Below are positions 44,245 through 55,828 of a stretch of 64,000 nt of DNA, in pieces (position 1 is the stretch's first letter; each line of letters starts with the position of its first letter). The stretch spans positions 1-64,000 of the forward strand of contig JACVTC010000024.1 in assembly GCA_016946835.1 (NCBI GenBank), in the 5' to 3' direction. The DNA is from Neocallimastix lanati (nom. inval.). Taxonomy: Eukaryota > Neocallimastigomycota > Neocallimastigomycetes > Neocallimastigales > Neocallimastigaceae. The notes below the pieces were generated by a model. The model saw only the letters and a program-made list of their open reading frames with translations. It had not been told where the DNA came from and ran no database searches. Both the position numbers and the translations under genes were made by a program.

Positions 44245-47200
44245 GTGGAAGAACTTAATATTAGGCTAAGAAACCTCCATATTGAAGATATGGCGGAATG
44301 TGGACGAGAAGAAAAACGGAAGGTCAGTAAGCCACCGATTTTTAACGGTGAAAGAAAAGAACTTAAAGGGTTCCTCACAATTGTAAATATGAACTTTGAG
44401 GATACCCCAGATGACTTTCCAGACGATAGATCAAAGGTTAGATTTATAACCTCATTCTTAAGAGGTGATCCTTTAAATTGGGCCTCAAATCTATGGGATA
44501 ATGAAGATCCCTTGATCGATAATTTAAATAATTTTAAGAGGGAACTTAAAATTAATTATGGGGATCCAGAAGTGGAGACAATTGTGGCTAATGGTAAATT
44601 AGATACCATTCGTCAGAAAAAATATGGGCAAGTGTTAGAATATATTAACCAGTTCAAAACAACTTGCCAAAATTCGGACTTCAACGAATCAGCCAAAATT
44701 TATATGTTTCTTAAAGGATTACATTACAAAATGAGGGAACAATTAGCCGTTGTTAACCCAAATCCAGATTCCCTTAACAAGTTGTATACTGATGTAATTC
44801 AAATTGAAAATTTGTCAAAGCGAACTAATCTTGTTGAATTCTATTATAATCAGCAACGAGTTAGAAATTCGCAACAAAACAGTAACCACAACCAGAGAAA
44901 TAGTAGTCGTCGTGATGATCCTATGGATGATGATTTATTTAGGATCAAAAATGATAGATATAGAAGATACAACCAGAACTATAATCAAAATTTATATGTT
45001 GAAAATAAAAGAGACTTTTCTGAAGAAAAGAAAAAAGGTCTTTGTTTTTTATGTAAACAACCAGGACACTTACAGTTTAATTGTCCTAACAGAAAAAGAC
45101 CTTCTGGAGTTAAACACAAGAATAAAATTAGAGAAACAGATGAAAATCTTCCATCGGCAAAATTAAGAAGAATTAGAATGATCAAGGAATCCGATGATGC
45201 TCAAAAAATTAGAGCTATTACTGATGAAGAAAATGCTATGAATAAAAGAAAGAACAATATAATTACTTTCTATATAAAAACAAATGATATTGAAGAAGTT
45301 CCAGTTAGGGTTCTTATCGACTCTGGCTCGGATTTGAATTTTATTCATCCTTCGTTCGTTAATAAAAACAAAATTAAATTGAATGAAGTTAAAAGATCTT
45401 TCAATGTTACTGGACTAGGATATGGTATCTCTACCATCTACGAACAAACTGAAAAGTGTATCTTACGATTCAAGAACCATTTTGAAGTTATTCAACTCTA
45501 TGCACTTTATATTCCTGATGTAGACATCATTCTAGGTATTCCTTGGATTGAAAAGCATTGTCCAATGAATTATCATGATTCAAGAAAAATATCCTTTCCT
45601 TCTGGTTATTGCGCTAGGAACTGTAATAATGGTAAAAGAAAAAGTAAAAACAAAAATAGAAGCAAGAAAGGTTCAAAGAAGTGTAAGATCGATATCGAAC
45701 CTGAAGAAGAAAATTCCAATGAACCAAGTACTCCATATAAGTGTAAACCCCTCTGGGATTCCGAATCAGAAAGCGAAGCTGAATACGTCCGTGGAAGAAA
45801 AGTTAGAACCATTAATGATAGTGATAGTGATAGTGATAGTATTATTATTAGTGTTAAAGATAATGATTGTAGTAAAGAAAAAATTAACTTTTGTAATTTT
45901 AAAGAACTTAGTACAATAGATAAAATCAAAAAATCATGTAATTTTATTAAATCATGTAAAAATGAAATTTTAAATAAAGAAAGTAAATTGGTCGCCGAAC
46001 CAACAAACTATTTTTTTTATCAAAATTGTGTGTTAGACAATTTGTGTAACTGTCTGATTATTCAGAATTTAGATAATAATAATATTGTTAACGATAGAGA
46101 TAATAAAATTTCTATTCCTCCTTGTTATCTCGATTATATTGAAGTTTTTGATGAAAAGAATTGTGATAAATTACCTCCCCATAGACAATATGATTGTGAA
46201 ATATATTTAAAGGATAATTCTATTCTATTCTATGGTCCTATTTATCCTTTAACAGAAGCAGAAAGGGATGAATTGAAAAAGTATATTAAAGAAAACTTAG
46301 CAAAAGGATTTATTAGAAAATCCAAATCACCAGCTGGTGCCCCTGTCTTATTTGTTAAAAAGAAAGATGGCACTTTGAGATTATGTATTGATTACAGAAA
46401 ATTAAATGAAATGACTATTAGAAATTCATATCCTTTACCATTAATAAGTGAATTAATTGACAGAGTTAAAGGTGCTAAATATTTTACTAAGTTAGATCTT
46501 AAATCTGCATATAACTTAGTAAGAATAAAAGAAGGTGATGAGTATAAGACTGCTTTTAGAACTCGTTATGGACATTATGAATATCTTGTTATGCCTTTTG
46601 GGTTAAAGAATGCACCTGCTACATTTCAACATTTTATAAATGATGTTCTTAGTGACTACTTAGATGATTTTGTTATCTCATATATCGACGATATTCTTAT
46701 TTATTCAAATAACTTAGAAGAACATCATGAACATGTTAGAAAAGTGTTGAAAAAACTTTTAGATAATAATTTATATGTTAAACTAGAAAAGTGTGAATTC
46801 GATGTAACGGAAACCTCCTTCCTGGGTTACATCATATCTAAAGATGGTCTTAAACCTGATCCTGAAAAAATTAAAGCTATTTTAGATTGGCCTGTACCTA
46901 CTAATTTCAAAGAAGTTCAGTCATTTATTGGACTTTGTAATTATTATAGAGTTTTCATTAAAGATTTTGCCATAATAGCTTTACCAATACATAAACTCAC
47001 TCGTAAAAATGTACCTTTTATTTGGGGACCTGAGCAACAGAATGCTTTTGTTAAATTGAAAGAACTTTTCACATCTGCTCCAATTTTAATTAATCCTGAT
47101 AGTAATAAACCGTTTATCGTTGAAACTGATGCTAGTAACTTTGCAGTTGGAGCTGTACTTTCTCAAGAAGTTGATGGCAATCTCTACCCAGTTGCCTTTA

Positions 47201-49119
47201 TTTCTTCGAGTTTGACTAAGTCTCAAAGAAACTACCCCATTTATGATAAGGAACTTCTCGCTATTAAAGTTGCTTTAGAGCAATGGCGTCACTTTTTAGA
47301 GGGTGCTCGTCATCCCTTTACTATTTACACTGATCATAAAAATTTAACATTTCCTAGAAAACCGGAAATGCTTTCGCAACGTCAAATTAGATGGTATGAA
47401 TTTTTATCTCGTTTTGATTTTAATATTGTCTATAGATCTGGGAAAAAATCGGGTAAACCTGATTTACTATCTAGGAGAAGTGATCATTTATTTAATTTTG
47501 AATTTAATTCTTCTTGTCGTGTTATTAACTGTTTTACTATTAATAATGATACCCTTGCTAATTCTATTTTGAATGCTCTTGAGAATGATGAATTCTATAA
47601 TTCTGTTAAATCATCCTTATCTATTAATAATGCTGTTAACCTTAAAATTCAAAATATTAATAAATTTATGATTGATAAAGAAGGATTTTTACTTTTTAAT
47701 AATCTGATTTATGTTCCTAAATCGATTCGAACGAGAGTTCTTGAACTCCATCATGACTCTCCTATTGCTGGTCATTTTAGTGTTTCTAAGACTCAAGAAT
47801 TACTTAGCCTCAATTTTTGGTGGCCTAATTTTTCTCTTGATGTTAAAAAATTTATTAAGTCTTGTGAAGTTTGCTGTAAATCAAAAATTCCTAGACACAA
47901 GCCATATGGACTTCTTTCACCCTTGTCCACTCCTAATAGAGCTTGGTCTGATATTTCTATGGGTTTTATCGTTGAATTACCTAAGTCTAAAGATATGACT
48001 ACAATTATGGTTGTTGTTGATCGTTTGACTAAAATGGCTCATTTTATTCCTTTTCGTTGTCTTCCTACTGCTTCAATTGCTGCTGATGCTTTTATCTCGA
48101 ATATTTTTAAATTACATGGTTTCCCTGATTCTATTATTTCTGATAGAGGATCGCAATTTACATCTGAATTTTGGAATCGCTTATGTAAACTTCTTGATAT
48201 TACTCATTCTCTTTCTACCTCCAACCATCCGGAGACTGATGGTCAAACGGAGAGGGTGAACGGAATATTGGAACAATATCTTCGTTGTTTCATAAACGAA
48301 AGGCAAAATAATTGGGTCGATTTACTACCTTTCGCTGAATTCGCTTACAATAATACTTTACATCAATCTATAAATCAATCACCATTCTTCGCAAACTATG
48401 GTTTTAATCCTAAATTTAGTCCTGAGATGCCATCCTCAGAAAGACCAAGTAGAGCTGAAAAAAGAATATTAGATATTAATAAAAATATTGAATTTTTAAA
48501 AAGAAACTTAGAAGAAGCTAAGAAAACTTATAAAAAATACGCCGATATGAAAAGACTTCCTTCCCCTAATTTCGAAGTCGGTAAAAAAGTTTGGTTACTT
48601 AAAGGATCTACTACTAATAATGTTAAAAGAAAACTAGCCGATCAATTGATAGGTCCTTTTGAAATAATTGAAAAAGTTAGTCCCTTAGCGTACAAACTTA
48701 TACTACCTAATAATATGCATTGTCATCCAATTTTTCATGTTTCTTTACTTGAACCTTATTATGAGAATGAATTTGAATATAGAAATGTTAATAAACGAAA
48801 GAGTATAAATTTAACTACAAATAATTCCGATATGATTCCAGATAAAATAATTAATATGAGAACTTATAAAGGAAAGAATCGTTTTCTTATCTCTTGGAAA
48901 GGATCAAATGAAGACTCTTGGATAGATGAAGATCAAATTTTAGATAAACAATTAATTCAGGAATACTTTAGAAAAAATAAGAAAAATAAAACAAGAACAA
49001 AGTATCAAGAATCTATTAAGAATGATGATCATGCCAATGATTTCATTGTAAGACATAAATATCAATCCTTTGTTATAGAACTTCCCTCAAGAAATGATTC
49101 TCGCAGGAGCTCGACTTAA
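44245..49119 (+). CDS. Ty3/gypsy gag-pol polyprotein with chromodomain
   Basis: One 1624-codon frame without stop. Gag core covers ~30-200. The CCHC zinc knuckle is at 267-280 ([14 protein letters not shown]). Aspartic protease has DSG at 359-361 and ILGIPWI at 429-435. Acidic linker covers ~455-560. RT covers ~665-850 with [30 protein letters not shown] and YIDD at 813-816. RNase H starts with TDAS at 961-964. The integrase zinc module uses H1170, H1177, C1207 and C1210. The catalytic triad is probably D1259, D1300 (SDRGSQF) and E1336 (DGQTERVN). A GPY/F-like module lies at ~1460-1505. A chromodomain-like segment at ~1533-1577 ([20 protein letters not shown]) could guide integration to marked chromatin. 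The frame opens at GTG 44245, not ATG, after a homopolymer-rich leader; the first ATG is codon 16 (44290), which keeps the gag core. All motifs look catalytically competent. Confidence 0.93.
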   Translation: MEELNIRLRNLHIEDMAECGREEKRKVSKPPIFNGERKELKGFLTIVNMNFEDTPDDFPDDRSKVRFITSFLRGDPLNWASNLWDNEDPLIDNLNNFKRELKINYGDPEVETIVANGKLDTIRQKKYGQVLEYINQFKTTCQNSDFNESAKIYMFLKGLHYKMREQLAVVNPNPDSLNKLYTDVIQIENLSKRTNLVEFYYNQQRVRNSQQNSNHNQRNSSRRDDPMDDDLFRIKNDRYRRYNQNYNQNLYVENKRDFSEEKKKGLCFLCKQPGHLQFNCPNRKRPSGVKHKNKIRETDENLPSAKLRRIRMIKESDDAQKIRAITDEENAMNKRKNNIITFYIKTNDIEEVPVRVLIDSGSDLNFIHPSFVNKNKIKLNEVKRSFNVTGLGYGISTIYEQTEKCILRFKNHFEVIQLYALYIPDVDIILGIPWIEKHCPMNYHDSRKISFPSGYCARNCNNGKRKSKNKNRSKKGSKKCKIDIEPEEENSNEPSTPYKCKPLWDSESESEAEYVRGRKVRTINDSDSDSDSIIISVKDNDCSKEKINFCNFKELSTIDKIKKSCNFIKSCKNEILNKESKLVAEPTNYFFYQNCVLDNLCNCLIIQNLDNNNIVNDRDNKISIPPCYLDYIEVFDEKNCDKLPPHRQYDCEIYLKDNSILFYGPIYPLTEAERDELKKYIKENLAKGFIRKSKSPAGAPVLFVKKKDGTLRLCIDYRKLNEMTIRNSYPLPLISELIDRVKGAKYFTKLDLKSAYNLVRIKEGDEYKTAFRTRYGHYEYLVMPFGLKNAPATFQHFINDVLSDYLDDFVISYIDDILIYSNNLEEHHEHVRKVLKKLLDNNLYVKLEKCEFDVTETSFLGYIISKDGLKPDPEKIKAILDWPVPTNFKEVQSFIGLCNYYRVFIKDFAIIALPIHKLTRKNVPFIWGPEQQNAFVKLKELFTSAPILINPDSNKPFIVETDASNFAVGAVLSQEVDGNLYPVAFISSSLTKSQRNYPIYDKELLAIKVALEQWRHFLEGARHPFTIYTDHKNLTFPRKPEMLSQRQIRWYEFLSRFDFNIVYRSGKKSGKPDLLSRRSDHLFNFEFNSSCRVINCFTINNDTLANSILNALENDEFYNSVKSSLSINNAVNLKIQNINKFMIDKEGFLLFNNLIYVPKSIRTRVLELHHDSPIAGHFSVSKTQELLSLNFWWPNFSLDVKKFIKSCEVCCKSKIPRHKPYGLLSPLSTPNRAWSDISMGFIVELPKSKDMTTIMVVVDRLTKMAHFIPFRCLPTASIAADAFISNIFKLHGFPDSIISDRGSQFTSEFWNRLCKLLDITHSLSTSNHPETDGQTERVNGILEQYLRCFINERQNNWVDLLPFAEFAYNNTLHQSINQSPFFANYGFNPKFSPEMPSSERPSRAEKRILDINKNIEFLKRNLEEAKKTYKKYADMKRLPSPNFEVGKKVWLLKGSTTNNVKRKLADQLIGPFEIIEKVSPLAYKLILPNNMHCHPIFHVSLLEPYYENEFEYRNVNKRKSINLTTNNSDMIPDKIINMRTYKGKNRFLISWKGSNEDSWIDEDQILDKQLIQEYFRKNKKNKTRTKYQESIKNDDHANDFIVRHKYQSFVIELPSRNDSRRSST

Positions 49120-49129
49120 AGGGCGAGAT
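49117..49129 (+). other. Ty3 polypurine tract
   Basis: TTAAAGGGCGAGAT lies immediately before the TGTAAAG start of the 3' LTR, the expected place for plus-strand DNA priming. Confidence 0.7.
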
Positions 49130-49297
49130 TGTAAAGATATGATCAATATCTTTAGTACATTAATTAATTTATTTTGTACTTTAAATTATTTAATGTAATT
49201 CACGTTTACAAAATAATGCTAATGCATTAAATTATGTAAAAATATATTAATTTATGAAATTAATTGATTTATGAAAATTAATAATAAATTTATATTT
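49130..49297 (+). repeat. Ty3 3' LTR, truncated to 168 bp
   Basis: Matches 42942-43109 with no difference seen, then breaks off at a junction with the minus-strand Copia RT. The remaining ~597 bp of LTR and the target duplication are missing. Confidence 0.9.
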
Positions 49298-49970
49298 TAG
49301 TAAATACCCATCTAGTATCAATTAAAGTAATATCTTTAGGAATGTTATTAACTATTCTCATTACTTTTTGTTCATACATATTATTGATTTCTTTTTTAAT
49401 TGCATCTTTCCATTTATTTGAATCGTTAGAATTTATTGCTTCATCATAACTCTTAGGATTAACTGTTTTAATTAATAATACTTTGTTTTTCTTTATTGTT
49501 AATTGTTCATTATCATTTGTATTTTCTTTTTCATTTAAATCAATGAATTTTCTTTTGTTATTATTTTTATGAGTATCGGTATTTTCCATTTCATTATTTT
49601 CTAAATTATTTTTGTTATTATCTTGAATATTTATAGCCATATCATTATTATTAGAATTATTTAAATTGTTGTTTGAACTTTTATCAATTAATATATCAGA
49701 GTTTTGATTTGTGTTTAAGTTTTCATGTTTTTTATTCAAATTCATGTTATTATTAATATTGTTATTAATGTTATTGTTATTGTTTAATATAATTTTATTA
49801 TTGTTATTAATAATTTCTTGGTTGTTATTATTTAAATTATTTGAATTATTTAATTGATCATAACTGCCTTTTTCCCCCTCATTTGAATAATTCGAAGGAA
49901 AAATAGAATTAATATATTCTTCTGATAGAAAGGTAGTATTAATAGTTCCAGGAATATTTTCCAAGAAATA
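49298..49970 (-). pseudogene. Copia 1 Asn-rich linker and RT N-terminus
   Basis: Open frame of about 222 codons on the minus strand. A long Asn/Asp-rich low-complexity linker (AAT and AAC triplets) separates integrase from RT. Near the end it reads YDEAINSNDSNKWKDAIKKE and then LIDTRWVFTKI, the R-W-V-F-x-x-K start of Copia RT. It is cut there by the junction with the Ty3 LTR. Confidence 0.85.
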
Positions 49971-51167
49971 AACGTCTCTAGCTGATACAATACAGTTAGA
50001 AGATAAATCTAAAATGCGGTAACCACTAGAGTCCGAAGCATAACCAAGGAAAATTCCAGGTTTAGAATTATTTTCAAATTTATTCTTTTTATGATTATTA
50101 TAGAAATATACTCTGCAACCAAAAACACGTAGGTATGAAATATTAATAGGTTTATTGAAGAAAACTTCATCTGGGATTTTTGAATTATTACCTTGATGAG
50201 GATTAAGGTTATATAAACGACATGCGCATAGAATAGCAGAATTCCAAAAATTAAGAGGTAATTTGGCAGAATTAAGTAGCGTGGTTGCACAATTATTAAG
50301 AGTTTGATTAATTCGTTATGAACGACCATTTTGTTGTAGCCAGGAGTTGAATGAATTAATTTTATGCCATTTTCGGAAAGATACTTGTTGAAATTTTCAT
50401 TTGTGTATTCGGTTCCATTGTCGGTTAGTTTTAATTGTAAATTCAGTAGTATTATTCATTAATTTGTGAAATTTAATAAATGCGTTATAAACATCAGATT
50501 TATTTTTTAAAAGGTAAATCCAGCATTTTCTACTATAGTCATCCATAAAAGTTACGTAATAATTGAAATTGTTATAGGATGTTTTTAAGTTACCAACTAC
50601 ATCGGAGTGTACAAGTTGTAGTGGTTGTGTGGTACTGTTTTCAATTGCATAAAATGGTTTTCTTCTTATTTTGCTGATTTTACATTGAATGCAGTCCTTT
50701 TTGTTGTGAATACACGTGTGGTTTAAAACAAATTTTTCAATATCTTTATTATTGTTGAAGTGACCTAATCGTGCATGCCAAAGATCATAATCGAAATTGC
50801 TAATATCAATATTTAAAGATTTATATATTTTAAAGGGAGTAGTGTATAATGAGAAGAGATTTTCTTTGTCGGCATAAATTTTCGCAACTGGTTTATTGTT
50901 TTTGAATAATTGAAGTCTATCCTTATTTAAATATTCATCGAAATCGATAATAATGGTAAAATTATTTCTGACAAGATAATGTGTTGAAATTAAGTTATTT
51001 TTGATGTTTGGTGCTTAGTGGACTTTTGAGAGTTTGAAATCGAAATTTTTAATAGCATCATTATATGTTCCTACTTTTACAATTTTGTCAGATTTTCCGT
51101 CAGGATAGGTGAAAAATTTGTTATTGACAGTTTTGGTGTCATTTAGGTCCTTTTCTTCTTTTGTTAA
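49971..51167 (-). pseudogene. Copia 1 integrase
   Basis: Readable on the minus strand as LWHARLGHFNNNKDIEKFVL (His, His) with CIQCKISK (Cys, Cys) at ~50670-50790. Core motifs follow: QLVHSDVVGNLKT (first catalytic Asp, ~50590), NGTEYTNENFNKYLSENGIK (second Asp region, ~50370-50430) and ERINQTLNNCATTLLN (Glu region, ~50260-50310). At least two frame changes are present, one near 50340 (the Q-Q-N-G-R-S-E-R block). The C-terminal part reads DEVFFNKPINISYLRVFGCR. The left end of the Ty3 solo LTR borders it. Confidence 0.8.
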
Positions 51168-51932
51168 TGTAAAGATTTAATAAAATCTTTAATAATTAAT
51201 TATTACATAATTAATTAATGTAATAAAATTACATAAATTTATGATTTACGTATATGAAAATTAATTATAAATTTATGTAAACTTTTCATAAAGGAAAAAT
51301 TATTATTTAAATAATTTTGGATAATAACTTTAATCTAAATAATTTATTTAAGTTAGTTAATTTAGTTTAGTTTATTTAAAATAGTTATTCTATTTAACTT
51401 AGTTAATTTAGTTTAGTTAGTTTAAAATACTTTAAAATTAATTTCGGAATAGTTTTAAATAGTTAAAATTAGTTTAAATAGTTTATAAAAAATAGTTTTA
51501 AATTGTAAATATATAAACATTAGTATTAATAATATTTATATAATAAATATATAATAAATGAGTTGTTATTGAATTTAATTATTATTGTAAATAAGTTGAA
51601 AGTTTATTGAATTAATTATTGTTTAGTTTAGTTAATTATTATTTAATAAAATTATTAATAAATATTTTGTTTATAAATAAATAGTAATATATGTAAATTA
51701 GATAGAAATAATATATTATAATGTAATAATGAAAAAATATAAATACATGTAAATTTCTATAATTAAATCGATGTATTAGTTATTGACTATATGATAGTTA
51801 ATAACAAAAAAGAGATTTAATTTTTTTTAATAAAGATTATTTTATTTAAAAAAACGAATTTTTATTACGTGTTTTTTTATTTTGGTGTTAAAATTTGTTA
51901 TTTGTAATCTGTTTCTGATAGAACTCTTTACA
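51168..51932 (+). repeat. Solo Ty3 LTR with target duplication GTTAA
   Basis: 765 bp, TGTAAAGATTTAATA...ACTCTTTACA, flanked by GTTAA at 51163-51167 and 51933-51937. Related to the LTR at 42942 (same length, shared AAAATATAAATACATGTAAA segment and similar termini) but clearly diverged. A solo LTR arises by recombination between the two LTRs of a full element. Confidence 0.92.
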
Positions 51933-52060
51933 GTTAAATTTAATGGTGTACCGCTGTCAATAATCCATCTTGTTGGTTCTTTCTTTTGATTAATTATGGG
52001 TTTATTGTTGGAAACAGCGTTAACATTAATATTTCCTGAAAATCCAGTGAAAATTTCATC
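51933..52060 (-). pseudogene. Copia 1 protease fragment, split by solo LTR
   Basis: Minus strand reads KEPTRWIIDSGTPLNLT, the aspartic protease active-site segment W-x-x-D-S-G. The solo LTR inserted a few codons after it, separating it from the integrase side. Confidence 0.75.
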
Positions 52061-52210
52061 TTCGCTAAGTTCATTAGAATCTTCTAAATCAGTAGTATTT
52101 TTAATTCCTTCTATATTATTGGAACGATAATTTTTGTTTTTTGGATTGTTTCTTGATGTACTGCTTCTTTCTTGGTGTCTGATGTTTTCATTTGAAGGAT
52201 TTTTATTATT

Positions 52211-53293
52211 TCATCTATCTTTTCTTCTAGGATTTAAAAAACATTCATCGGTAGTGTGTCCGTGTTTATGACAAATGTAACAATATTTTTCTTTTTCTTT
52301 ATCTTTATCAGAGTCATTTTTAAATTTATATGGTAATTTACCATTTCTAACTCTATTAACCGAAAGCTCTTGCGTAGTTTCGTTGCTATAGTCAATTTTC
52401 TTTATGTCTTTGTATTTTTTAATAAAAACATTAGTCAAGGCTATCCGTTCTTTTAATTCTTCAAAGGTTTTAAATTCGACTAAAAGTACTGGAGGAACTC
52501 CAAATTTAACAATTTCTTAAGCTGAAAGTAAAATTTTAGTTTCTTCGTCTAATTTTGTTTTTTCACATCTTTTTGATTCCTTATCGTGAAGTTGAAACAA
52601 GTAATTTAATTTGTCTATATAGAGTTTTATATCGTCATTTTCGACCTCTAGTTTCTTGATTTAGTATTCAATTTGATATAATTTTGAAGGTCCAACCTGT
52701 AAGAAGTAACTTTCTTATCTTATAATCATTTCATAGGTGGTTTCACATCCTTCAATAAGTTCGGCGGTAGTTGAATCTAAGCTGCTTTCGATGATGGTTT
52801 GGGTTGCACAGTCTTCCTTGAGTTCATCATCATCCATTTCTGTAATATCTAGGTCTTTTTTGATGTAGTCAATAAGATCTAATGCCGTTAAGTGACGTTT
52901 AAGAGCTCTATACCATCTTGGAAAATTTTCTGAAGTTAGTTTAAAATTTTGATAATTAAAAACGGATTTATTTGTCATATCTGACTTCCTTCTTCTTATG
53001 AGTTTTTCGTTGGCTCTGTTTAATTTTCTAATAAAATTCTTTGTGTTTTTATCTAAGATTGAGGATTGTTTGTTGATATTTTCTTCTAAGTCATTTAAAT
53101 TTTCTTCAATATGTTTTCTTCTTGACTTTGAAATATTATTTTGTTTGTTTACATTTTCTTCAAAATCTTTCAAAAAATTAAAATCATCATTTTCGTAATC
53201 TTGAATTTCTTGTTCTTCACTTTCATAATTATAGTTTTGTGAAGTTGATGATTCTTTAGATTTTCCTGAATTTTTAGATTTGTTAGTTTCCAT
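52211..53293 (-). pseudogene. Copia 1 gag
   Basis: Starts at ATG 53293. The N-terminal ~100 residues are Ser/Glu/Asn/Lys-rich, followed by a UBN2-like gag domain (SENFPRWYRALKRHLTAL, ~residues 125-190). The frame stops at 52715. The rest is readable with stops to ~52441, and 52211-52438 encodes the zinc knuckle CYICHKHGHTTDEC. At least two stops interrupt it (~52715 and ~52517). Confidence 0.8.
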
Positions 53294-53484
53294 TTTGAAA
53301 TTTAGAATTTTGAATTTCAATTAATTTTAAAAAAAAAATTTAAATTTTGAAATTTTAATTTTGAAATCTAATTTCAATAATTTTTGAATTTGTAGATTTT
53401 AAATTATTTATTTAATATTTTAATTATAACAAGCTTGCTTAATTTAATTTTCGTAATTTTATAGCTAATAGCTCATTAGTTAAG

Positions 53485-53498
53485 TGAGACTCTTAATC
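53485..53498 (-). other. Copia 1 primer binding site (tRNA-Lys anticodon arm)
   Basis: On the minus strand GATTAAGAGTCTCA begins on the base after the CA end of the 5' LTR. It equals the site at 42764 and 59429. Confidence 0.8.
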
Positions 53499-54214
53499 TG
53501 TTAAGAATGTAACTGTAAAAGAAAACACAAAAATAGATTACAATAACAAAATACAATAAATTTTATTTTATTAAAAATTTTTTATTAAAATATATTTTAT
53601 TAATATTTTATAGTTATTTGTTAAAATAACAATTACCTCGAGAAAAAATGTGAAAAGTATCTTCTATTTATACTTTTCCTAAATACATTGATAATATATT
53701 ATTTTATTTAAATTACATATATTTTAATATAAAACTATCCTAATGAATTTTATTAAATAATAAATTTATAAACTATAACTAAATTTAGAAAAATATAATT
53801 ATTAATTAAACTAAATACTAAATAATTAAAATTAAGTACATTTATTATCTATTTATTATTTTAATATTATAAGTAAAGTCTTTATTTATTTTCGATTTAA
53901 AAACAATGTTAAAGGAGTCATGATTAAATTTTGAAACTTAATTTTCACAAAATAAATTATTAATTTATTTTGTTTTAAACTTTAATTAATTCATTTAAAT
54001 TATTTTACAACAATAATTTTCTCAGAATTAAAATTTATAAAAATTATTACATTAAAAATTTATCTTGTGGCTTAAGAATATAATTCAAAAATTTAGTTCA
54101 TATGATTTATTTACTTTGTTTATTATTTTATAAATCAAAGAATAATTTACATTTTTGAATTACACAAGAAAAATTTTTGATTTAAAATGTGATTGGGATA
54201 ATCACATCTTTACA
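53499..54214 (-). repeat. Copia 1 5' LTR (716 bp)
   Basis: On the minus strand it starts TGTAAAGATGTGATTATCCC and ends CTTAACA. The start contains a hairpin ATGTGATT / AATCACAT. The only LTR of this element in the window; the boundary at 54214 is inferred from the TG start and terminal hairpin, since no second copy is available. Confidence 0.7.
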
Positions 54215-54666
54215 GTAACTGAAATCTCACAATTTCAATTATGATTATTTATAGTTAATATGGCTTTTATTTATTTATATCTAATTATATGAATATTACA
54301 TAATAAAGAATATTACAGTTTAACAAAATATAATAAATAAGATTTATAATAACTATTAAATAACTATCTAATAACTAATGTATTCATAATGTGGCTTATA
54401 GTGGCGTATTAATATTACAATGTATAATGTATAATTATAATGTAGCTAATACTTAACATAAAACCATATAATAAATAATAAAATTTAATACAATTATAAA
54501 TTTTCAATTTTTTATCCAATAAAAATAAAAATGTATTAAAAAATATATAAATTTTTTTCATCTCATATAATGTAATAACAATATATTTAAATACAAAAAA
54601 ATAATACAAAAAAAATCTACTAAAAAAAAATTACAAAAAAAATTTATACAAAAAAAAAATAATAAT
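54215..54666. other. AT-rich DNA between Copia elements
   Basis: No gene. Contains TAATGTATTCATAATGTGGC (~54377) and A-rich runs near 54600-54660. Confidence 0.6.
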
Positions 54667-54966
54667 TGTAAAATAGTAGAATAAGTTGATAAATTGTTTT
54701 TTAATGAACTTTATTAATTAGTAAATACAGTGATTAAAATTAATGTCAAAAGTAGTTAAATTTATACTAAAAATTGTGGCTTAAATATATTAATAATTAA
54801 AGTGTACAAAAACATTCTAAGAACATGTGTATTACTAATGTTTATTTAATATTACTAATTGTATTACTAATATATGATCAATATTACTAATTATTAATAA
54901 TTAAAATTAATAAAGAATAAAATTACTAATATAAAATTTTCTTTTAATTTCTTTATATTTCTAACA
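54667..54966 (-). repeat. Copia 2 3' LTR (300 bp)
   Basis: On plus it begins TGTAAAATAGTAGAATAAG and ends ATTTCTAACA. It lacks 20 bases present in the other LTR (after TTAGTAAATA). Confidence 0.92.
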
Positions 54967-54977
54967 TTCCCCTGTCA
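54967..54977 (-). other. Copia 2 polypurine tract
   Basis: On the minus strand TGACAGGGGAA lies directly before the TGTTAGAAATATAA start of the 3' LTR. Confidence 0.75.
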
Positions 54978-54979
54978 AA

Positions 54980-55790
54980 CTCTATTTTTATTGACTAAAA
55001 ATAGTGTTTGAAAATTTAGTCATCTTGGGTCCATTGACATTTTTAGTAAGTACATCAGCTAGCATTTTTTTTTGGTGTCAATAAATTTTAAATTGATTAA
55101 GTTTTTAATTAAGTATTTGTTGAAATAAAACTTTAAATTTATATGTTTTAATTTTGAATTTAATTGCCCATTCTCAATACATGTTTTACTTGCTTGATTA
55201 TCAGTGTAAATTATAATTGGCTTTTTATAATTAAATAACTCGAACAAAATGTTTTTAATCCATAAAACCTTTTTAGAACAAACAGTAGTACTGCTTCCAT
55301 GGTAGAAGTTGCTACAGATTTTTGTTTAACAGAACTCCAACAGATAGGATTTGTTCCCATTAAAATAATATGTCCGGAGGTAGATTTTTTATCATTAATG
55401 TAGCCTCCTAGATCCGCATCAGTATAGGCTGCAATTTCCCCTGTTCCTGTGTATGTTATTTTATAATTTTTTGTTTAATTTAAATATTTGAAAATGTTAA
55501 TAATCTTTTTCCAATCTAATAGAGTAGGGTTTTCGGCACTTCTTGCAGCTTTATAATTAATGCAAAAGCAATGTCAGGTCTTGTGCATTTTGCGACATAA
55601 ATTAGGGATTCTAATGCGCTTTTAAAGGTTGTTTTATTGAAAGGAGTTTTATTTTCGGTTATACTATCTCCAGTACATGTTGTTTTAGTTTTTCTGATAT
55701 TAGAAATTTTGCATTTTGATAAAATATTTTCAATATAACTGATTTGGGATATCGTGTATCTGTTATTATTCTCCTCCACTTTAATTCCAA
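54980..55790 (-). pseudogene. Copia 2 RNase H
   Basis: Two open pieces: 55516-55779 with GDSITENKTPFNKTTFKSAL and LIYVAKCTRPDIAFAL, the R-P-D-I-A region; and 55059-55247 with PIIIYTDNQASKTCIENGQL and LKHINLKFYFNKY, the catalytic D-N-Q-A and K-H-I-N/D blocks. Between them the D-x-D-Y-A-G segment is recognisable as AYTDADLGGYINDKKST (~55375-55435). Two or more frame breaks. Confidence 0.82.
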
Positions 55791-55828
55791 TTATGTATTC
55801 TATAGGTCCGCATTTCGAAATTCTAAAC

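Larger units (their letters stand above)
42942..49297 (+). mobile_element. Chromodomain Ty3/gypsy retrotransposon with truncated 3' LTR
   Basis: A 765-bp 5' LTR (42942-43706), a leader with a 15-bp repeat, one uninterrupted gag-pol frame with all domains, a polypurine tract, and 168 bp of 3' LTR identical by eye to the first 168 bp of the 5' LTR. The 3' LTR then switches abruptly to minus-strand Copia sequence. The insertion split a Copia gag. The perfect LTR match and intact frame indicate recent activity; the missing 3' LTR end and the missing initiator ATG argue against present autonomy of this copy. Confidence 0.93.
49298..54214 (-). mobile_element. Copia retrotransposon 1, 3' truncated, minus strand
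   Basis: Reading leftward: 5' LTR (53499-54214), primer binding site (53485-53498), gag, protease, integrase, and the first part of RT, where it joins the truncated Ty3 LTR at 49297. A Ty3 solo LTR (51168-51932) sits in the protease. Several stops and frameshifts are present. The palm of RT, RNase H, 3' LTR and target duplication are lost. Confidence 0.88.

Noticed and set aside
45606-45929. Leu/Ser-rich frame antisense to the Ty3 polyprotein
   Set aside because: Shadow of the acidic Ser/Asp/Lys linker encoded on plus.
50009-50329. 106-codon frame on the minus strand in Copia 1
   Set aside because: Only its first codons coincide with integrase. The integrase signal there (ERINQTLNN and FGCR blocks) is in a different frame of the same strand.
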